Shown here: positions 12,531 to 25,600 of the stretch, one piece after another
Numbering within the stretch: position 1 is the first letter of the stretch
Layout of the letters: each line of letters starts with the position of its first letter
Assembly: GCA_964057225.1 (NCBI GenBank)
Contig: OZ059899.1
Span: 5,704,001-5,768,000 of the forward strand
Source: Auanema rhodensis
Taxonomy: Eukaryota; Nematoda; Chromadorea; Rhabditida; Rhabditidae
Direction: 5' to 3'
DNA length: 64,000 nucleotides
Program-made: the position numbers and the translations under genes
Notes under the pieces: model-generated
Database searches by the model: none
Told to the model about the DNA's origin: nothing
The model's input: only the letters and a program-made list of their open reading frames with translations

Positions 12531-15440
12531 TTAAGCCTTCTTCTCAAGCTCGATAAGGTGCTTGACTCCATCGTACATTTGCTTGACAGCCTCGAACTCA
12601 GTAAGTCCAAGACGAGCCTTGTTGGAGATATCGTAAACTCCTCCCTCAGACTCAGAGTGTTCTCCATGAATACCACGAATCTGAAATATAACTTATAATT
12701 ATAATTGCCTTAGATTAGTCACCTGGAGCTTAAGTCCATCACAGATAGTCTTGAAGTCAGCTCTCTTGGAGATCTTGGGGAGACGAATGTGAACGGAAGC
12801 TCTGACGGTGGTGCCTGAATAGTACTCGTAATAAAAGAAAAATGAATATTTCAATATACCAAGGTTGGATGGGCAGAAAGTGAGCCATCCGAGACGTTCA
12901 TCACGACTGAATGGAGCTTGAGATTCAATAGTCTTGACTCCTTGGATGAGACGCTCAAGAACTTGTCCTACATTTCCTCCTTCTTGCATGGAGATGATAC
13001 GGAGGTGATCTTCTTCATTGCACCAAACGAGGAAAGTCTTTTGCTTGTTGTGGAAAATACCACGGCCCTTTGGCCAATAGCGACAAGCGTTGGCTTCTTG
13101 GAGGAAACTAAGCAATCCACGAATTATAAAATGTTGACAATTTTTAAACTAACCGGTCTCCTTCCTTGAAGAGGAAGTGATCCTGGATAAGCTGGTTTTG
13201 AACTTCCTTGGTCATACCGTCAAGTGGGAAGTATGTTCCTTGAAGTTCTGGAGCATTGATGTTTTCGAAGATCTTTTTGACTTTGCCTAAAAATGTTAAA
13301 TAATAAATCGATGTTTATTCTTTTCCAACCTTCCATTTCGAGGTAGTTAGCCTCAGTCAAGCATGGGTTGAATGGATATCCAGCAAGAGAACGTCCACAA
13401 CTAAATTAACAAAACTATTATTTTCTCAGAAAATTACGAAAAATACCGAATACGGGTGGAGTTGATGAACTTGCCCTCAGGATCGAGGTCAACAAGTTGA
13501 GAAGTCTTTCCCTCTCCGAGGTCGGTAGCTGGTTGCTTTTGGCTTGGAGCAAATCCATTGTGGTAATCCTGAAAAGTTTTTTATTTAGCACCAACTTTAA
13601 TGTGTGATTAAAAGATTACACCACTGCTTTGAGTCATTAAACTGATTATTTATGTTCCAAAAAATTGTTTACAGGCGAATAGCATTTCAACTAGTATTAA
13701 ACAACATCAAAAATATTCGGGACTGTTGTAAACCGCGTTCTATACGCATTTTCTCTCATATTCCTCTATTTTGTATATCAAGAAAGTTAACATTAATTAA
13801 TTCCTCTTAGTTATTGTTGAACTGTTTCATCATGGTAATCTATTAAACAATACTAACCTCGATGAGAGGGTCGAAGAGAGGCTTGAAGAGGGTGTAGGCC
13901 TCAGCATCGGGAGCATAGACTCCGACACCAGAGTCGAGATTAGCAACTCCTGAAAAATAAATACGTTATTAAAATTCTTCAAATCCCTCAACAATTTGTT
14001 TCAGAACAAGAAAACTTAGGTCTGAGCAAAGATGTCAGTTGCTCTCCTAGGTCAATCTAACTATCTTTCTTTTTCAGCTCTCGACAAGAGATGCTGGCAA
14101 TTTTTCTATTTTCTCTCATTTTTTCTCCTTGTTTTCTTTGGAAATTGTCGGAAGATGAGCTAAGCGAATTGGCGATTACAAACGACTAGAGTAATATGAG
14201 ATGGGCAAACAGGCTTCATTGGAAAAAAGTGAATGTGTCATTCAAGTTTCTTTAACTTTCTCCGTCTTATTTTTTTCTCTTAAAATTAGCAATTTAATAA
14301 AAAAAAACTTGCCAGATTGGATGACATCAAGAAGGTTAGCTCCGAGAGCGGTCTTCTTGTTTTTAAGCTGGTCGACAACTTCCTTGGTAAGATATTTCTT
14401 CAGGAGAGAATGGCAATCAGCAGCATTCTGAAATATTGGTGTAAAAAACAATTACTGTTATGCTGCATCTGCATATCGAGAAATGCAGATATTTCTGTCT
14501 CACAATAAACAATCTTAATATTTTCTAACAACAGTTTTCGTAAAAAATATTGTTTTATTTACAAAACTAATCGAATAAATGCTATTTCTTATAACTCAGA
14601 GATTATCTACGAGTATTACGATGCATATCCCCCAGATGATAAGGCTAAATTGCCATAATCACCATAATAATCTTTAAAAAAAAAGATATAAATGTTTTTG
14701 AAATAAAACTCTGCGAGAGGATGTGTCGCAATCGTAGCCATTGAAATTCAAAAGATAATCACGATTCACACAAATGTTGATTTCGCTTCGATGTTTTTTT
14801 GGAAAATACTAACAAACCAAGTCCCCCGTGACTAAAGCAGCCTGCAAATGCAGAGCTGGCCTTGGCAGAAATCAATATCTTGAAGACATTCAACTCAAAA
14901 AAAAGACATACATACGTATTCTGTTACTACTTTTAAAAAACGAACAATTGTAGGCAGACAGCTACCTCTATTCATCATATGGGTAATAGTGAGGTCATTC
15001 CCTAAGAGCCTATGAAACAAACCAGATATATCTCACACAACCTTGCCCATGTCCCAACACCAATCAAAAACAAGAACAATTATCAAAATTGGTTCAAAAA
15101 CAATTTGGAAAAATGCCACATTGTATGACTACAATGTGAAACGGGCCTTTTTTTCTACTATAGCAATAACTTTTCGGTTGAACATAGAAATCCACCATAT
15201 AGAGAAAATAGTAGTTTTTAGAACGTTTTAAGAACCTTGTTGATTATTGCTCCATGTGAATTCATCAGAGCGATGAAACAATACTGATAAGAAAGTCCAG
15301 GAATCGTTAAGAAAAAATCACTTACAATCAGAGTCTTTACTTTCTCAGAAAAAAATTTTTATTTTCAAAAAAATATAACTAACCTGAAGTTTTTGGTAAC
15401 CTTCCTCAATTTTCTGAATAGTCTCTGGTGGGACAGCCAT
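12531..15440 (-). CDS. argk: arginine kinase (phosphagen kinase)
   Basis: Transfers phosphate between ATP and arginine to buffer cellular ATP, as the invertebrate counterpart of creatine kinase. Start [19 protein letters not shown] at 15440; end HLIELEKKA-stop. Exons include 15384-15440, 14313-14427, 13858-13949, then about 13448-13570 and smaller ones down to 12531. Visible hallmarks are the substrate-specificity segment [12 protein letters not shown], the [11 protein letters not shown] loop with the catalytic Glu, and [20 protein letters not shown] with the active-site Cys. Total length is near the usual 350-360 residues. The codons favour GGA, AAG and ATC, suggesting high expression. The second intron starts with GCAAGT instead of GT: only a GC donor keeps the frame (SG|VANLDSG). 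The first intron is long (about 950 bp) for this locus and may carry control elements. Confidence 0.97.
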
Positions 15441-17313
15441 GTTGATCAAACGTGAGAAGTTGCTTGTATTCCGGACGAAACCGCGAATGCACTGCAGAGC
15501 TAACTGATGGCAGCAGTGAAAACGGCGCTCATGCCCCGCCTTTTGTTGATGTGTACGTTAGACGTAGAGAGCGCGAGACAAACATATTGAAAAATGCAGT
15601 GGTAGCACAAAAAAAAGAGAGAGATGATAGAAGCAGAGAAAAAAATTAGCATGGCCATCATATGCTTAATAACATGTTAAGCTTGAGGAATTCGGATCAC
15701 TGATTATTTCTATTTCAATTTAATGAAAAAATTTAAAATAAATTCAATTTTAAAACTTTAACTATTTATAGTTCAATGCAGATGCAAAAAAAGATCTACA
15801 AATGTCTGTCAAAATACAACAACTTTGACTACAATTTAAGAATTAGATTCAATACCGAGTTTTTTTTTGAAAGAAAAACTGCATTTAAAATTCACAGCTA
15901 TTGATTAAATAAAATATGGAGAAATTGAGACCTTTTGGTTGTTAGTCTGCTGCATATGCAACGATTTTTTTCCTATCTTTCGAGATTTTTACTTCTCGTT
16001 GATATATTGAAATACCACAGGTTGGGAACATTTTGTCATTATTATTCATTTGGTAACTGCATCATTGGTTTTTTACTTCAATCCATTAAACATTTATACT
16101 TTAAAAAAACTCCCAAGACCATATTATATTAGACTAAAAACTAGTATTATGAGTTTTAACCAATAATGCGAACATAACCGGTTAAATTCATGCATTAAAA
16201 GGGGGTGACAAGCTTTTGCGTTGTTAACACTCTTAACAAACATTTTTACTATTTTTATCTGTAAAATTTAAAAAATCAATGTTTTTAGCATGACTCATTA
16301 GATGGTCTAAACGATAGGGCTATGTTGATTCGTCAATCCTCTCCCATTCACTGTTTCATTAAAAAATAGCCTTCGGTTTACAAATTTGTCATTTCCTTTA
16401 AAAAACATGCTGATCATTGTTTCGACATATTGTTCTTTTGATCAATAAACGTTCAGTGTTTGAGCAGTCGAAACAAGGTGTTCAAACGCTTGGGTTAGAT
16501 TTTAAAGGAATTGATACTTGCAATTTTCTCACGTGATGACACAAAAGTTCTAGAATCCGAAAAAACAGTTTACGCATATCAGTCTTGACGATCTTCCAAA
16601 TTTTATTTACACTGGGAGTCGTGAAGCTCAAAAGTAAATTAACAGTTCCTCAACGGTAGATGGGATTGAGTATCATTTCTATCGCGATCTCACGCGGAAT
16701 GAGATTCTCTAACCAAATGCTTTTGATAATTTATTTTGTACATATAAATTTTAGAAATTTTGATCTAAGTCAGAAACTACATGAGGTCATTTAGATGGTA
16801 TTTCCAGCTTTTCAAACATATGCTTCCCATAGTATCTCTTTGTGGAGCTCGTTTTCAGTTCTACTTAATATCATCTCTCAGATGTTCTTCTGCCAACTGT
16901 GCTCTATTTCCGCTTGAAGATGGGCTAAATCACTTTCGTTCTCTGTTTCAACCATCTGGTCGAAGATTGGCCAGAATCAGCTTTTGTCCAAGACGATCCG
17001 AGCGTGGTGTTGACTCCGGTTTCTTAGCTGCCATTCATCTTTTCAGTTTTTCAACTAGCTTGATCCTTACACAAAATCATGCTGTAACGGGGAAGTTGGA
17101 CAACAACTGAGGGATAGAATCATTAAAGCTAGTTGAGATTCTCAAATTTATTTCACTGATATGTTATCCATTATCTATGAAAAAACACTTTGGTTTTAAC
17201 TTTCAAGAAATTCTTGAACAATTGCTTTATATAAATACTCACATCAGAACAAATTATTTTAATCGTTAGATTACATAAATAAAAATCAATCAATATCAAC
17301 AAAATTGAAGTAA
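15441..17313. other. intergenic, upstream of arginine kinase
   Basis: Mostly AT-rich and without a supportable gene. Between about 16,840 and 17,060 the minus strand shows several short coding-looking stretches in different frames (for example AAKKPESTPRSDRLGQKLIL, then VETENESDLAHLQAEIEHSW) that I could not join with normal introns. This may be a gene remnant or a gene with unusual introns. Confidence 0.4.
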
Positions 17314-17664
17314 TCATGGTTTTGGTGGGTTGTTTGTAACATTAATCTGCGAATCTGCTATGGTTGGAGAAGATGACAACTTATGAATATCTTGAGGAAG
17401 CTTCTTGCCCTAGTAAAAAGTGTTTATAAATATGAGTATATTATCAAAAACAAACTTGTATGGATTGCAGCAATTCCTGTGGAGAAAGACTGGGGCGTTC
17501 GACTCGGAGATCCAAAACAGCAGCCTAAATCAATAGAGATGTTTGACTTGTACAGCATATTTTACCTTAGGTTTGTTGGAAGCTCTCAGTTGAGGTCTTG
17601 AAATTGGAAGCTTTGTACGAGCATTAAAAATGAAACTATTAGCTGTGCCATATTTTGAATTCAT
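17314..17664 (-). CDS. small unrecognised protein, 87 residues, three exons
   Basis: Reconstructed from three exons, 17566-17664, 17456-17524 and 17314-17409, separated by 41- and 46-bp GT..AG introns in phase 0. Exon lengths of 99, 69 and 96 nt give an unbroken frame. The protein starts MNSKYGTANSFIFNARTKLP, has a middle LRVERPSLSPQELLQSIQGK and ends NVTNNPPKP. It is basic, with no signal peptide, membrane segment or Cys pattern. The start lies a few bases after a TTTTTAG acceptor, consistent with trans-splicing, and the gene follows two same-strand genes. No family is recognised. The frame and splice agreement argue for a real gene. Confidence 0.65.
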
Positions 17665-18029
17665 GATAGTCTAAAAATCATTATGAAAAAATGATTTTGG
17701 TACTTTTAACAATTGAATTATAGAAAATATATATTGGGCTAGAATGAATATTTTTAAAAATAGTACAAATTACCTGAATTATTCCCAATTTACAATTAGG
17801 ATCGTTTTCTTTATTCGAATTACATTTGTTATGAGCAGCTTAAAAAAACGTAATGAAGTTACATTGATATATAAAACTAGAAATCATACGTCGAAACATT
17901 CTAATTCGGAGAATTTGATCAAGTTCCTTGTAACACAAATAAATATTATTATATTTTCCTTTTACATAGTGTCCAGGCAAAAACCGTTCGTTTTCAATAT
18001 AACATTCTAAAAGTATTGGCATTTCAATA

Positions 18030-18604
18030 TCATTGTTTGAGTTTATAACCTTTTGCTGCAAATGTTACAAATCCATCATCATCTTCTCGACACTCATATA
18101 CAAAACCATCATTTCCTTTGTACTCTTGGCCTATGAATACTGGTCGTCCGAGATTTCTTGTGACAGCCAAACCGTTTTCTGGATCGCACGCTGAAAGCTC
18201 GAACTATTTTAATTAAAATTACGAAAAACTGAATAGGTCGCAATACACTTTTACGTTTTGACCTTGGCTGAACCCATCAGGACGTACAAATATAGAACAA
18301 CATTTTTTTGTCAAATGAACTGGCCGAAACATAAATTTTTTAGACAAGTTTACAGCAGAATTCGGAGATAATAATGTAGTGGCATTGCCCGAAAATTCAT
18401 GAAAATTTTGGAATTACCAATTGGTTTTAGTTCTTGTTTTGTAACAACTCCGGATGCCTTTTGATAATCGCAATTAAATAATATATGATGTCGAACAAGC
18501 CATTGATTATGTCGACATTTATCAATATTAATGTTGGCTATATTAGCCATTTCGACTAAACTAACAACATACATCATGAGTATGATTAGATCTGTCAATA
18601 TCAT
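18030..18604 (-). CDS. small secreted MIG-18-like (fibronectin type I-like) extracellular protein
   Basis: Three exons. The start MILTDLIILMMYVVSLVEMA gives a hydrophobic signal peptide. The mature part has cysteines spaced as in the nematode MIG-18-type Fn1-like repeat: W..RHHILFNC...ELKPI, then TKKCCSIFVRPDGFSQGQN, then LSACDPENG, then a second unit PVFIGQEYKGNDGFVYECRE with the typical G-x-x-Y...G-F-x-Y-x-C core. It ends KGYKLKQ-stop at 18030-18032. Such proteins are secreted and act in extracellular matrix and cell migration in C. elegans. Family membership is by pattern, so the assignment is moderate. It lies 463 bp downstream of the DUF4139 gene and 366 bp upstream of the small 87-residue gene, all on one strand. 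Confidence 0.6.
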
Positions 18605-19066
18605 GGCTGAAAAGAAATAAAAATTAAGAATTAAAAGTTTGAATATAAATGTAATGAAAATATGAACATACTATAAACTGAAATTGTAAGACCAATTTGT
18701 ATACATATATGTAGGTGTCTCCTCCTTAATATTCATTCAATTAAAGGTCATATAATAAAGAGTACTATGAGATTTTGAATGAAATGGAACTAGTTAAAAC
18801 AAATTGATGTATAATTTACTGAACTATTCAATCCACAAGGTGCGTAAAAAGCTAGAGTATACATTGGTCGGCATAATGACCATATGTAAGTTTTAATGAA
18901 TATCCTCAGATTATGCAACCGGTTGTATAAGATGCAATTTGATGAAGACTTGAATTCGCTTACTTATAGAAGTTTTTTCAATGAAATAATGCTGTGCAAC
19001 TATATACATTTATTAAGAGCATATCACAGGACTGTTAACAATATAACACAAGTTAAAAAAAAGCAT

Positions 19067-21452
19067 TTACATTTTTTCAACGAAAGAGACTTTCTCCTCT
19101 TTGGGATGGTCCATAGTCCATTTCAGCACGAGATTTTCAATTTGTGTCCCTGCTAGTTTAACAGTCCATTCAAGATTATTTTTGGAATTCAAGACACATC
19201 CTTCACGACGATTAGATACTTTGCTGTTGGTAGATGTTGCTACCTCTTCTTGAGCAGTTATTGTTGGACTAATAAGCTTAATCTTAAATGAAACTTAATT
19301 AGAAAAACTTCATTTAATTCAAGAACGTACTTTAATCTTCTCATCTGTAGATCTTGGAAGATGTTCATTAATAGTTAAAAGAATTGAATCCTTTCTTGTG
19401 TTTTTCACAACAATCAACTGTTCAGTAACGTTTGCAGAGCTCTTGTTAATGATTCCAACCTAAACAATATTTTATAAACACAAATCTTCATTAAACCCAC
19501 TTGTTCATGGTATTTCTTTGCTGGCTTATATTCAACTTTGATGGCTGTGTCAACTCCAAGTGATGTCGAGAAACGCTCGTTTGGTGACACATTTTTCAAA
19601 TATGTCTATAGAGAAACGTAAAAAAAACATTAAAAAAAAGACAAATAAACCTTTGCAACGAATGAATTGTTCAAATAAACTGCGGCATCTCCAGCCAGGA
19701 AAACCAAAGCAGAGTTATTGATAGCAGATGCGGTTAGGAAAACTGAAGTATTCTTTGAAGGAACACATTCGTGAATCAGCAGTGGCTCGATATCAACAAT
19801 TCCGATAGTAACCTGGATTGATTTTCAAAATAAAAGGTAGAAGCAATAAAAAACCCACTCGTTGTTCATCATTTCCAGTAGGAATACTGGTTTTACGTAC
19901 AATAGTAAACTCGGTACTGAGAGCTTGTTCTTCCACAGCAGCCTGAAAATAAGTTAAGTTATACATAGTAAAATAAAAAAATAATCAATGTATTGTGAAA
20001 ATAACTTACAACAGCATATCGCATTTCCGACTCATTTACGGACATATCCATCGCCATCATTGGAGCAGCACATCTTTTAAAACTTTTACATTTATTAGAA
20101 AACAGGCATTATTATCACTTACTTTAACGATCTAGCTCCGCCGTGGGAAGGAGAACCAAATGACGCCTCCAAAGTTCCCAAATCAGGAATATTGCCTCCA
20201 AGACAAGGCTTGGCAGTGGAAAGAATCTTAACATATAATTATAGTTACGATTTTTAACTCCATCTGTACCAATTGTGTATCGTTCCAGTCTTCTCCAGTG
20301 CTCTGTGTGATTTTGCCATAATATGTAATTTTGATGTTTTTCTTATCCCCAGTCTCAACTCTAAGATCATAGCTTGGCCGCCAGCTGGCGCAATAGACTT
20401 GATAAACCAGATCAAGCTCGATATCTCCTCCAGCACCGCTTTCAATGGTTATTACAAATTTCCTAAAAAGCAAAAAGTAATAACGCTGTTCTCAAGAATA
20501 CTACTTTGATGCTCCGGAATCAATGGAATGCTTCTTTGAGTCATATTCTTTTTGAGCTTTCTGTAGCTTCTCTTCAGCAATTTTAAGCTCAAGCTCACGA
20601 GCACGCTTTTCTGAAATAATTTTGGAATACGAATGAAGACTCCAGATTATATCCCTTACCATGTGAACAAGTTTCAGCATTATTTCCATAAAAATCAAGC
20701 ATAGCTGTTACATTTGCAAGAACATTTTGGTCAATGGTGATCGCAGCTTCATTTGGCAGAGCACGTTCACCAAACTATAATATTTAAAATAAGCATAGTA
20801 TTTGTAATCACTGTAAAACCTGTTCAGTTAATTTCTCAAGTATTCCAATTTTTCTGGTGAGAATTTCTAAACTATCTTTTATTCTTCGAACATTGGCTTC
20901 CTCTTCAGATACGGCATCACGTAAGCCAGTCAACTACAAATAAAAATATCAATATGATAAGAAAGTTATTAATTTCTTTTGAAACCTTTTTTTCAAATCA
21001 AAGGTTTCTGATAACGAAATTTTGACTAGGACTATTATTGCAAATGATTATTAATCAATATATTTATATTAGATCAAGAAAAACTTTGTCTGACATTTCG
21101 TAAAAAAATTCAAATAAAACATTATCTATTTGGAAAAATGACTAACTTCAGGACTTTGAACATCGTCGTGGGTTCCATATTTTTCCTGAGTTGTAACGTC
21201 TACAATAATAGCATCACCTCTTCCATCAACACGGACAGAGTCATGCACAGCATTTAAAGAAACATTCTGAAAAATTAGCAACTTATTTTTATCTACTTAA
21301 ACCTAAAAACATACATTGACATGAATTTCGTTAGTTCCTTTTTCAACAGCGGTTTTAATAAGACGCTTAACTTCTGCTCGGTCATTGAATACAACAACTT
21401 TGTCGATTGGGGAATCGCGGCATTCAACAGAAATAATTTTAACTTCAGCCAT
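19067..21452 (-). CDS. DUF4140/DUF4139 domain protein (MuiA-like, C. elegans F37C4.5 type)
   Basis: Starts MAEVKIISVECRDSPIDKVV, the short N-terminal DUF4140 beta domain (VVVFNDRAEVKR). A coiled coil follows (KRARELELKIAEEKLQKAQK, about 20,560-20,640). The C-terminal DUF4139 beta domain holds the family hallmarks YCASWRPSYDLRVETGDKKN and KITQSTGEDWNDTQLVLSTA. Further exons at 19,100-20,200 read through TYLKNVSPNERFSTSLGVDT and end VEKM-stop at 19067. The family is found in bacteria and many eukaryotes. Its molecular role is unclear, so none is claimed. About nine exons are joined by short introns, and length is normal for the family. It heads a same-strand run with the MIG-18-like and 87-residue genes. 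Confidence 0.9.
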
Positions 21453-22645
21453 CTGAATCAAATTATACAAAAAGAATTTGCGGAAAGGTTGAACAGAAAC
21501 GTTTATATGCGATACAAGGGGGTGGAGTTCGATATAACAACGAAACAGATTGCCCACAATGTGTACTCTACCAGCGAAAACTTCTAGAAATGATGGTTAC
21601 AGCAATAACAGCGTTTTAGACATTTTTTCAAATGAACAAGGACAAATTATAAAAACGTAAGAGAGGCCCGAATCGCAAAATGTTTATTTAAGATAAGAAA
21701 CATAGATGAACATAAAATAAAAGTAATTGATGATTCACATGTAACTTTTTTTTACCAACTTATTCAACTGAATTAAATTTGTACACATAAGGCGAGATTA
21801 AAACTATAAAAAATTTGGAGCATAATATAGAGTAGAGAAAACAAAAAACCGGAGTTACGAAAATCAACGACATAGCCAAAATGAAATAGTCGTTTAATAA
21901 TATTTCTGCATATACTGAAACAGAATCATGAGAAAAGGAAAACTAATAACTATAGCGCTTATTGTCATGGTGATGGAAGGCTCCAAGGAAATTGTTTAGC
22001 GAGTGAAAAATCCAACACAATAAAGGAATTGGAGAATTTTACAATGGAAAAATTTGCTTCAAAGAAAAATTAAGTGAAAGAAGGAAAGTGATTCGATGTT
22101 ACCTGTGGATTCGCTTTTATAGAGGACAGACAGTTCGATGACTCATCACTATTTCTTTAACAATCACATGAAATAGATGAGTCATGAAAAAAATACGTAT
22201 AATTTCGCTCACACTAAAACATTTTAGATACATGAAATTCGGAAATTGTACGCAATATTTAACGTTAAATTTGTTGTTTAAAATTGCATGTATAAGCTGA
22301 TAACAATTATGTGATATATATTGTATAAATCCCTTCCTCTTTTGAAAGCTACGTTCTTTCTAATTTAGAATATTACGAATATCTCTATATATTAATGTAA
22401 GATTCTCTAGCACATAATTATTCGTATTTTTGGATTACGGTAATTGTTATCTCTAGATGTACTTAAGTCCCATAAAAAAACATACTCTAGAACTCTTTGT
22501 CATTAAAATATTTCATAGGTTTATAGATCAATCGATTGTACCAATAATAATAATTTATTCGCATGTCTAAAAGCATTATTCGTTCAAGACACTCGATGTG
22601 ATAAATTAATCTTATTTATAGTTTTAACTCAAGTAATACTAATGC
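21453..22645. other. intergenic, divergent promoter region between the DUF4139 gene and PSME4
   Basis: About 1.2 kb of AT-rich sequence between two genes transcribed away from each other. No exon or RNA gene is seen. Confidence 0.5.
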
Positions 22646-25600
22646 ATGGGAGGAAACTTTGTTGTTGCCATTAGTAGGAAGAGGAAGCACGAGGACGACA
22701 ACGAGGAGCAGATGATGAGACGGTGTGCAAGGCTCCAATCTAGCAATGAACAGGATTGTATAACAGGAAATATGCTTAATGAGGTTCGTGAGAAAAGGAA
22801 TATCAGAGAAGGGTATCAAAAAATGTTTAAATCTTCACGCAGCGTAACGTCATGATTATTCTTGTTATTCGGCCACAATAAGTGGTTGTAAGTTGAAAAC
22901 TTTGAAAGAAATATGATTTATGAGAACGAGAAAAAAAAGCATAGTTGGATACCATCGCGAATACAATACTTTCAGCCTACTGAAGTAATCGTTGATGGAA
23001 GTATTACTCTTAAAGACTTTATTAGTAAGGGCTTCACAAAACCCAAATGGAAAAACTGCCTTCTTCCATATCACAATGATCTGAATAAGGTATCTGCAGA
23101 AAAGTTGAGCCAATTAATGTAAATTTTTTTCAGTGGGCTGATGATCAGCTCACTCACATTCTCTGTGGATTGAATGTTGCAGTTGTTGTTGGGGAACCAG
23201 TTCCAGCATTATATAATTTTATGGTTCATTTATCTCAGTAAGCATAACGTTATAAACTCAAAATTTTTGTATGTTATGTAGATACATCGATCGGTTTGGG
23301 TTACGGTTCACATATGCTCAACATGTCAGGCTTATTAAGCTTTTTTATCAAATTCTTACTCAAGAAGACGAGTGGCATGAAGCAGTGCATATGTGCAGTA
23401 AAGTTTTAGAAAAACTGATACGGTTTGTAATCTTATAGACATGAGAAACGTTTTGTATTTCAGTGGATCTCGCCTCTCAAGGAAAGATCTTGAATTGGAC
23501 TGGAAACCAGTCTATAAACTTTATTATGAATCCAAATATGGTATCCAATTTCAATTTTTTTCCTAATAATATATATAATTTTACAGGTAAAATCGAACAA
23601 ATTGACAGTGATAAAATCGGAGAAGTTGTTTTTAATTTGAAGAAATTTTACCCCTTGTCAGCTACAAAAGAGATATGGGAGCAGGTACCTCTTAACTTAT
23701 TTTGTTGAAGGCTAAGAATTATTTTAAGCTTCAAATACATATTTCTCCTCGTTACTCCAACAAAATGTTTACAAATCTTTGCCTTCTGTTTCTTCCTACT
23801 AATATGACAGCAGAGGTTTGTTATATATATATATTTATTTATTTATTTATAACTTGGAACTTTTTCAGGAGCATCGTATGTATGGTGCCGGTTTGTGGTG
23901 GGATGTAGTATGGGGTTTCTACTCAGTTGTGGAAATGGGACATTTTTGGGGAGAGGAGTCACCTCTGTTATGTTCTTAGTATGTTTAACAAACAGTTTAT
24001 TTTTTACGTTTTGTTTAAGTCTTCATTATCATGCGCCTGATTTTATGGATTATTCTGTTCTCTATGATGACACATTTTCTAGAATTCTTAGAAGCTTGGG
24101 TCTTTCAATGAGAAAAGGAAAAATTGTGGTGATAATGTTAAAAAGTTCTTTACCATTTTGGAAGTTTCAAATTTAAGGTTGGTGATGGAGGTGGTGTTCA
24201 AAATATTGATACCTACGGTTATTGGGTAGGTAATTGGATTGGAGGGCCGAAATCGTTGAGTTTTAGATATTCATATAGTGTTCTAATCTCCTATATTAAA
24301 GATGCCATTCACATTTAAGTCGTTTAATGAAATGCTTGGAGCCTTTTCTACATCCTTCAAATGCTGGTGACCATACTAACATTATTTTGCTTTTTATGCA
24401 ATGCATCTGCGATCGCATGCTTAAGCGAGTATATGAGGAGAGAATAAAAAAACACAAAAGACAGGTAAGTCTGGCCATTCATCGCTACAATTTACTATTA
24501 TCAAACTTCAGTGTCCTAAAGAATATTACTTAACGGATGATGATATTTCAAAGTTTGTCGAAGTTATGCTTTCTCCAGCGTTGACTGCACTGTATAATGG
24601 GGATGATTTGAAGGTTCTTTTATATTCCAAAATATTGTTTTAACGTTTATTAGTTTAGATGTGCACTAAAGTTGTTATGATGTTGGCTTCTTTGGATCCT
24701 GGAGCAGTTATACCTAAGTTCTTAGAACAGTATGCTTTTTTTTATTTTCAAAAATGGTAGTAATATATTTTTAGCACTTACCCAGCTCTGAATGCCGTTT
24801 GTGAGCCTCACCGTCTTGTTCAAACATTAGACTGTTTAGTAGAATTAGTTTTTCAATTGGCCATTGATAATTCTCCAAATCGAAAGAAAGCTGCGATAGA
24901 TGGAAATTGGATGGAGGAGCTTGAAAAAGTTAGCTTAGCTTGGGAAGAAATATTTATAGTTATTAATAGATTCGCGATATGTCGTCTATACGTTGTCACA
25001 AAACGTCTTCCTTAACATTCAGGGAAAAACAGATGAAAAGCCAACATTTTCTGACTCTTCGTCATCATCTGATAAACCTAATGGAAGCTTTAACAGTGGC
25101 TATAGATATTAACGATGTGGAGAAAACTCTTATTAGTTTAGAGGTAGCAGAAGTAGATAATGATGTAATGATAGTTGAATTCTTTTAGAATTTGATTATG
25201 ATTTTCTACTTAGTACCTATAATTGATTGTTCGTCTTGTCCAAAATATTGGAAAGATTTATCCGAAGATGAAAAGCAGCTATGTGAGCTGACTGGCCGTC
25301 TTCCTTTGATTGCATTCGAAATTATAAACAAGTGTTTAAATTTTAAATATTTTAATTATTTTTTTCCTGTTTCAGGATTTTGCAAGTGGTGGAAAATCTT
25401 TCTGTTTGTGCTCCAAAAGATTCTTTAGAACTTCTTGGAGGACTTAAGGTTTAGTTTTTGTTGTTATTAAATTTTTAATATGACTGTTTAGGACGATTCT
25501 ACTAAAACAGGTGATGAAGAAAAAGCTCTAAGAAAAGTTATAGACCGATGTATTAGTGTCCTACTCACGCAATCCTCTCCAGATGTTGTATTGGTATGTT

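Noticed and set aside
12699-13115. 138-codon minus-strand frame in arginine kinase
   Set aside because: It reads through a 40-bp GT..AG intron that happens to be open. The spliced form restores the conserved NLGTTVRAS motif.
20254-20509. Overlapping open frames on both strands within the DUF4139 exon
   Set aside because: Shadows of the conserved frame carrying YCASWRPSYDLRVE.
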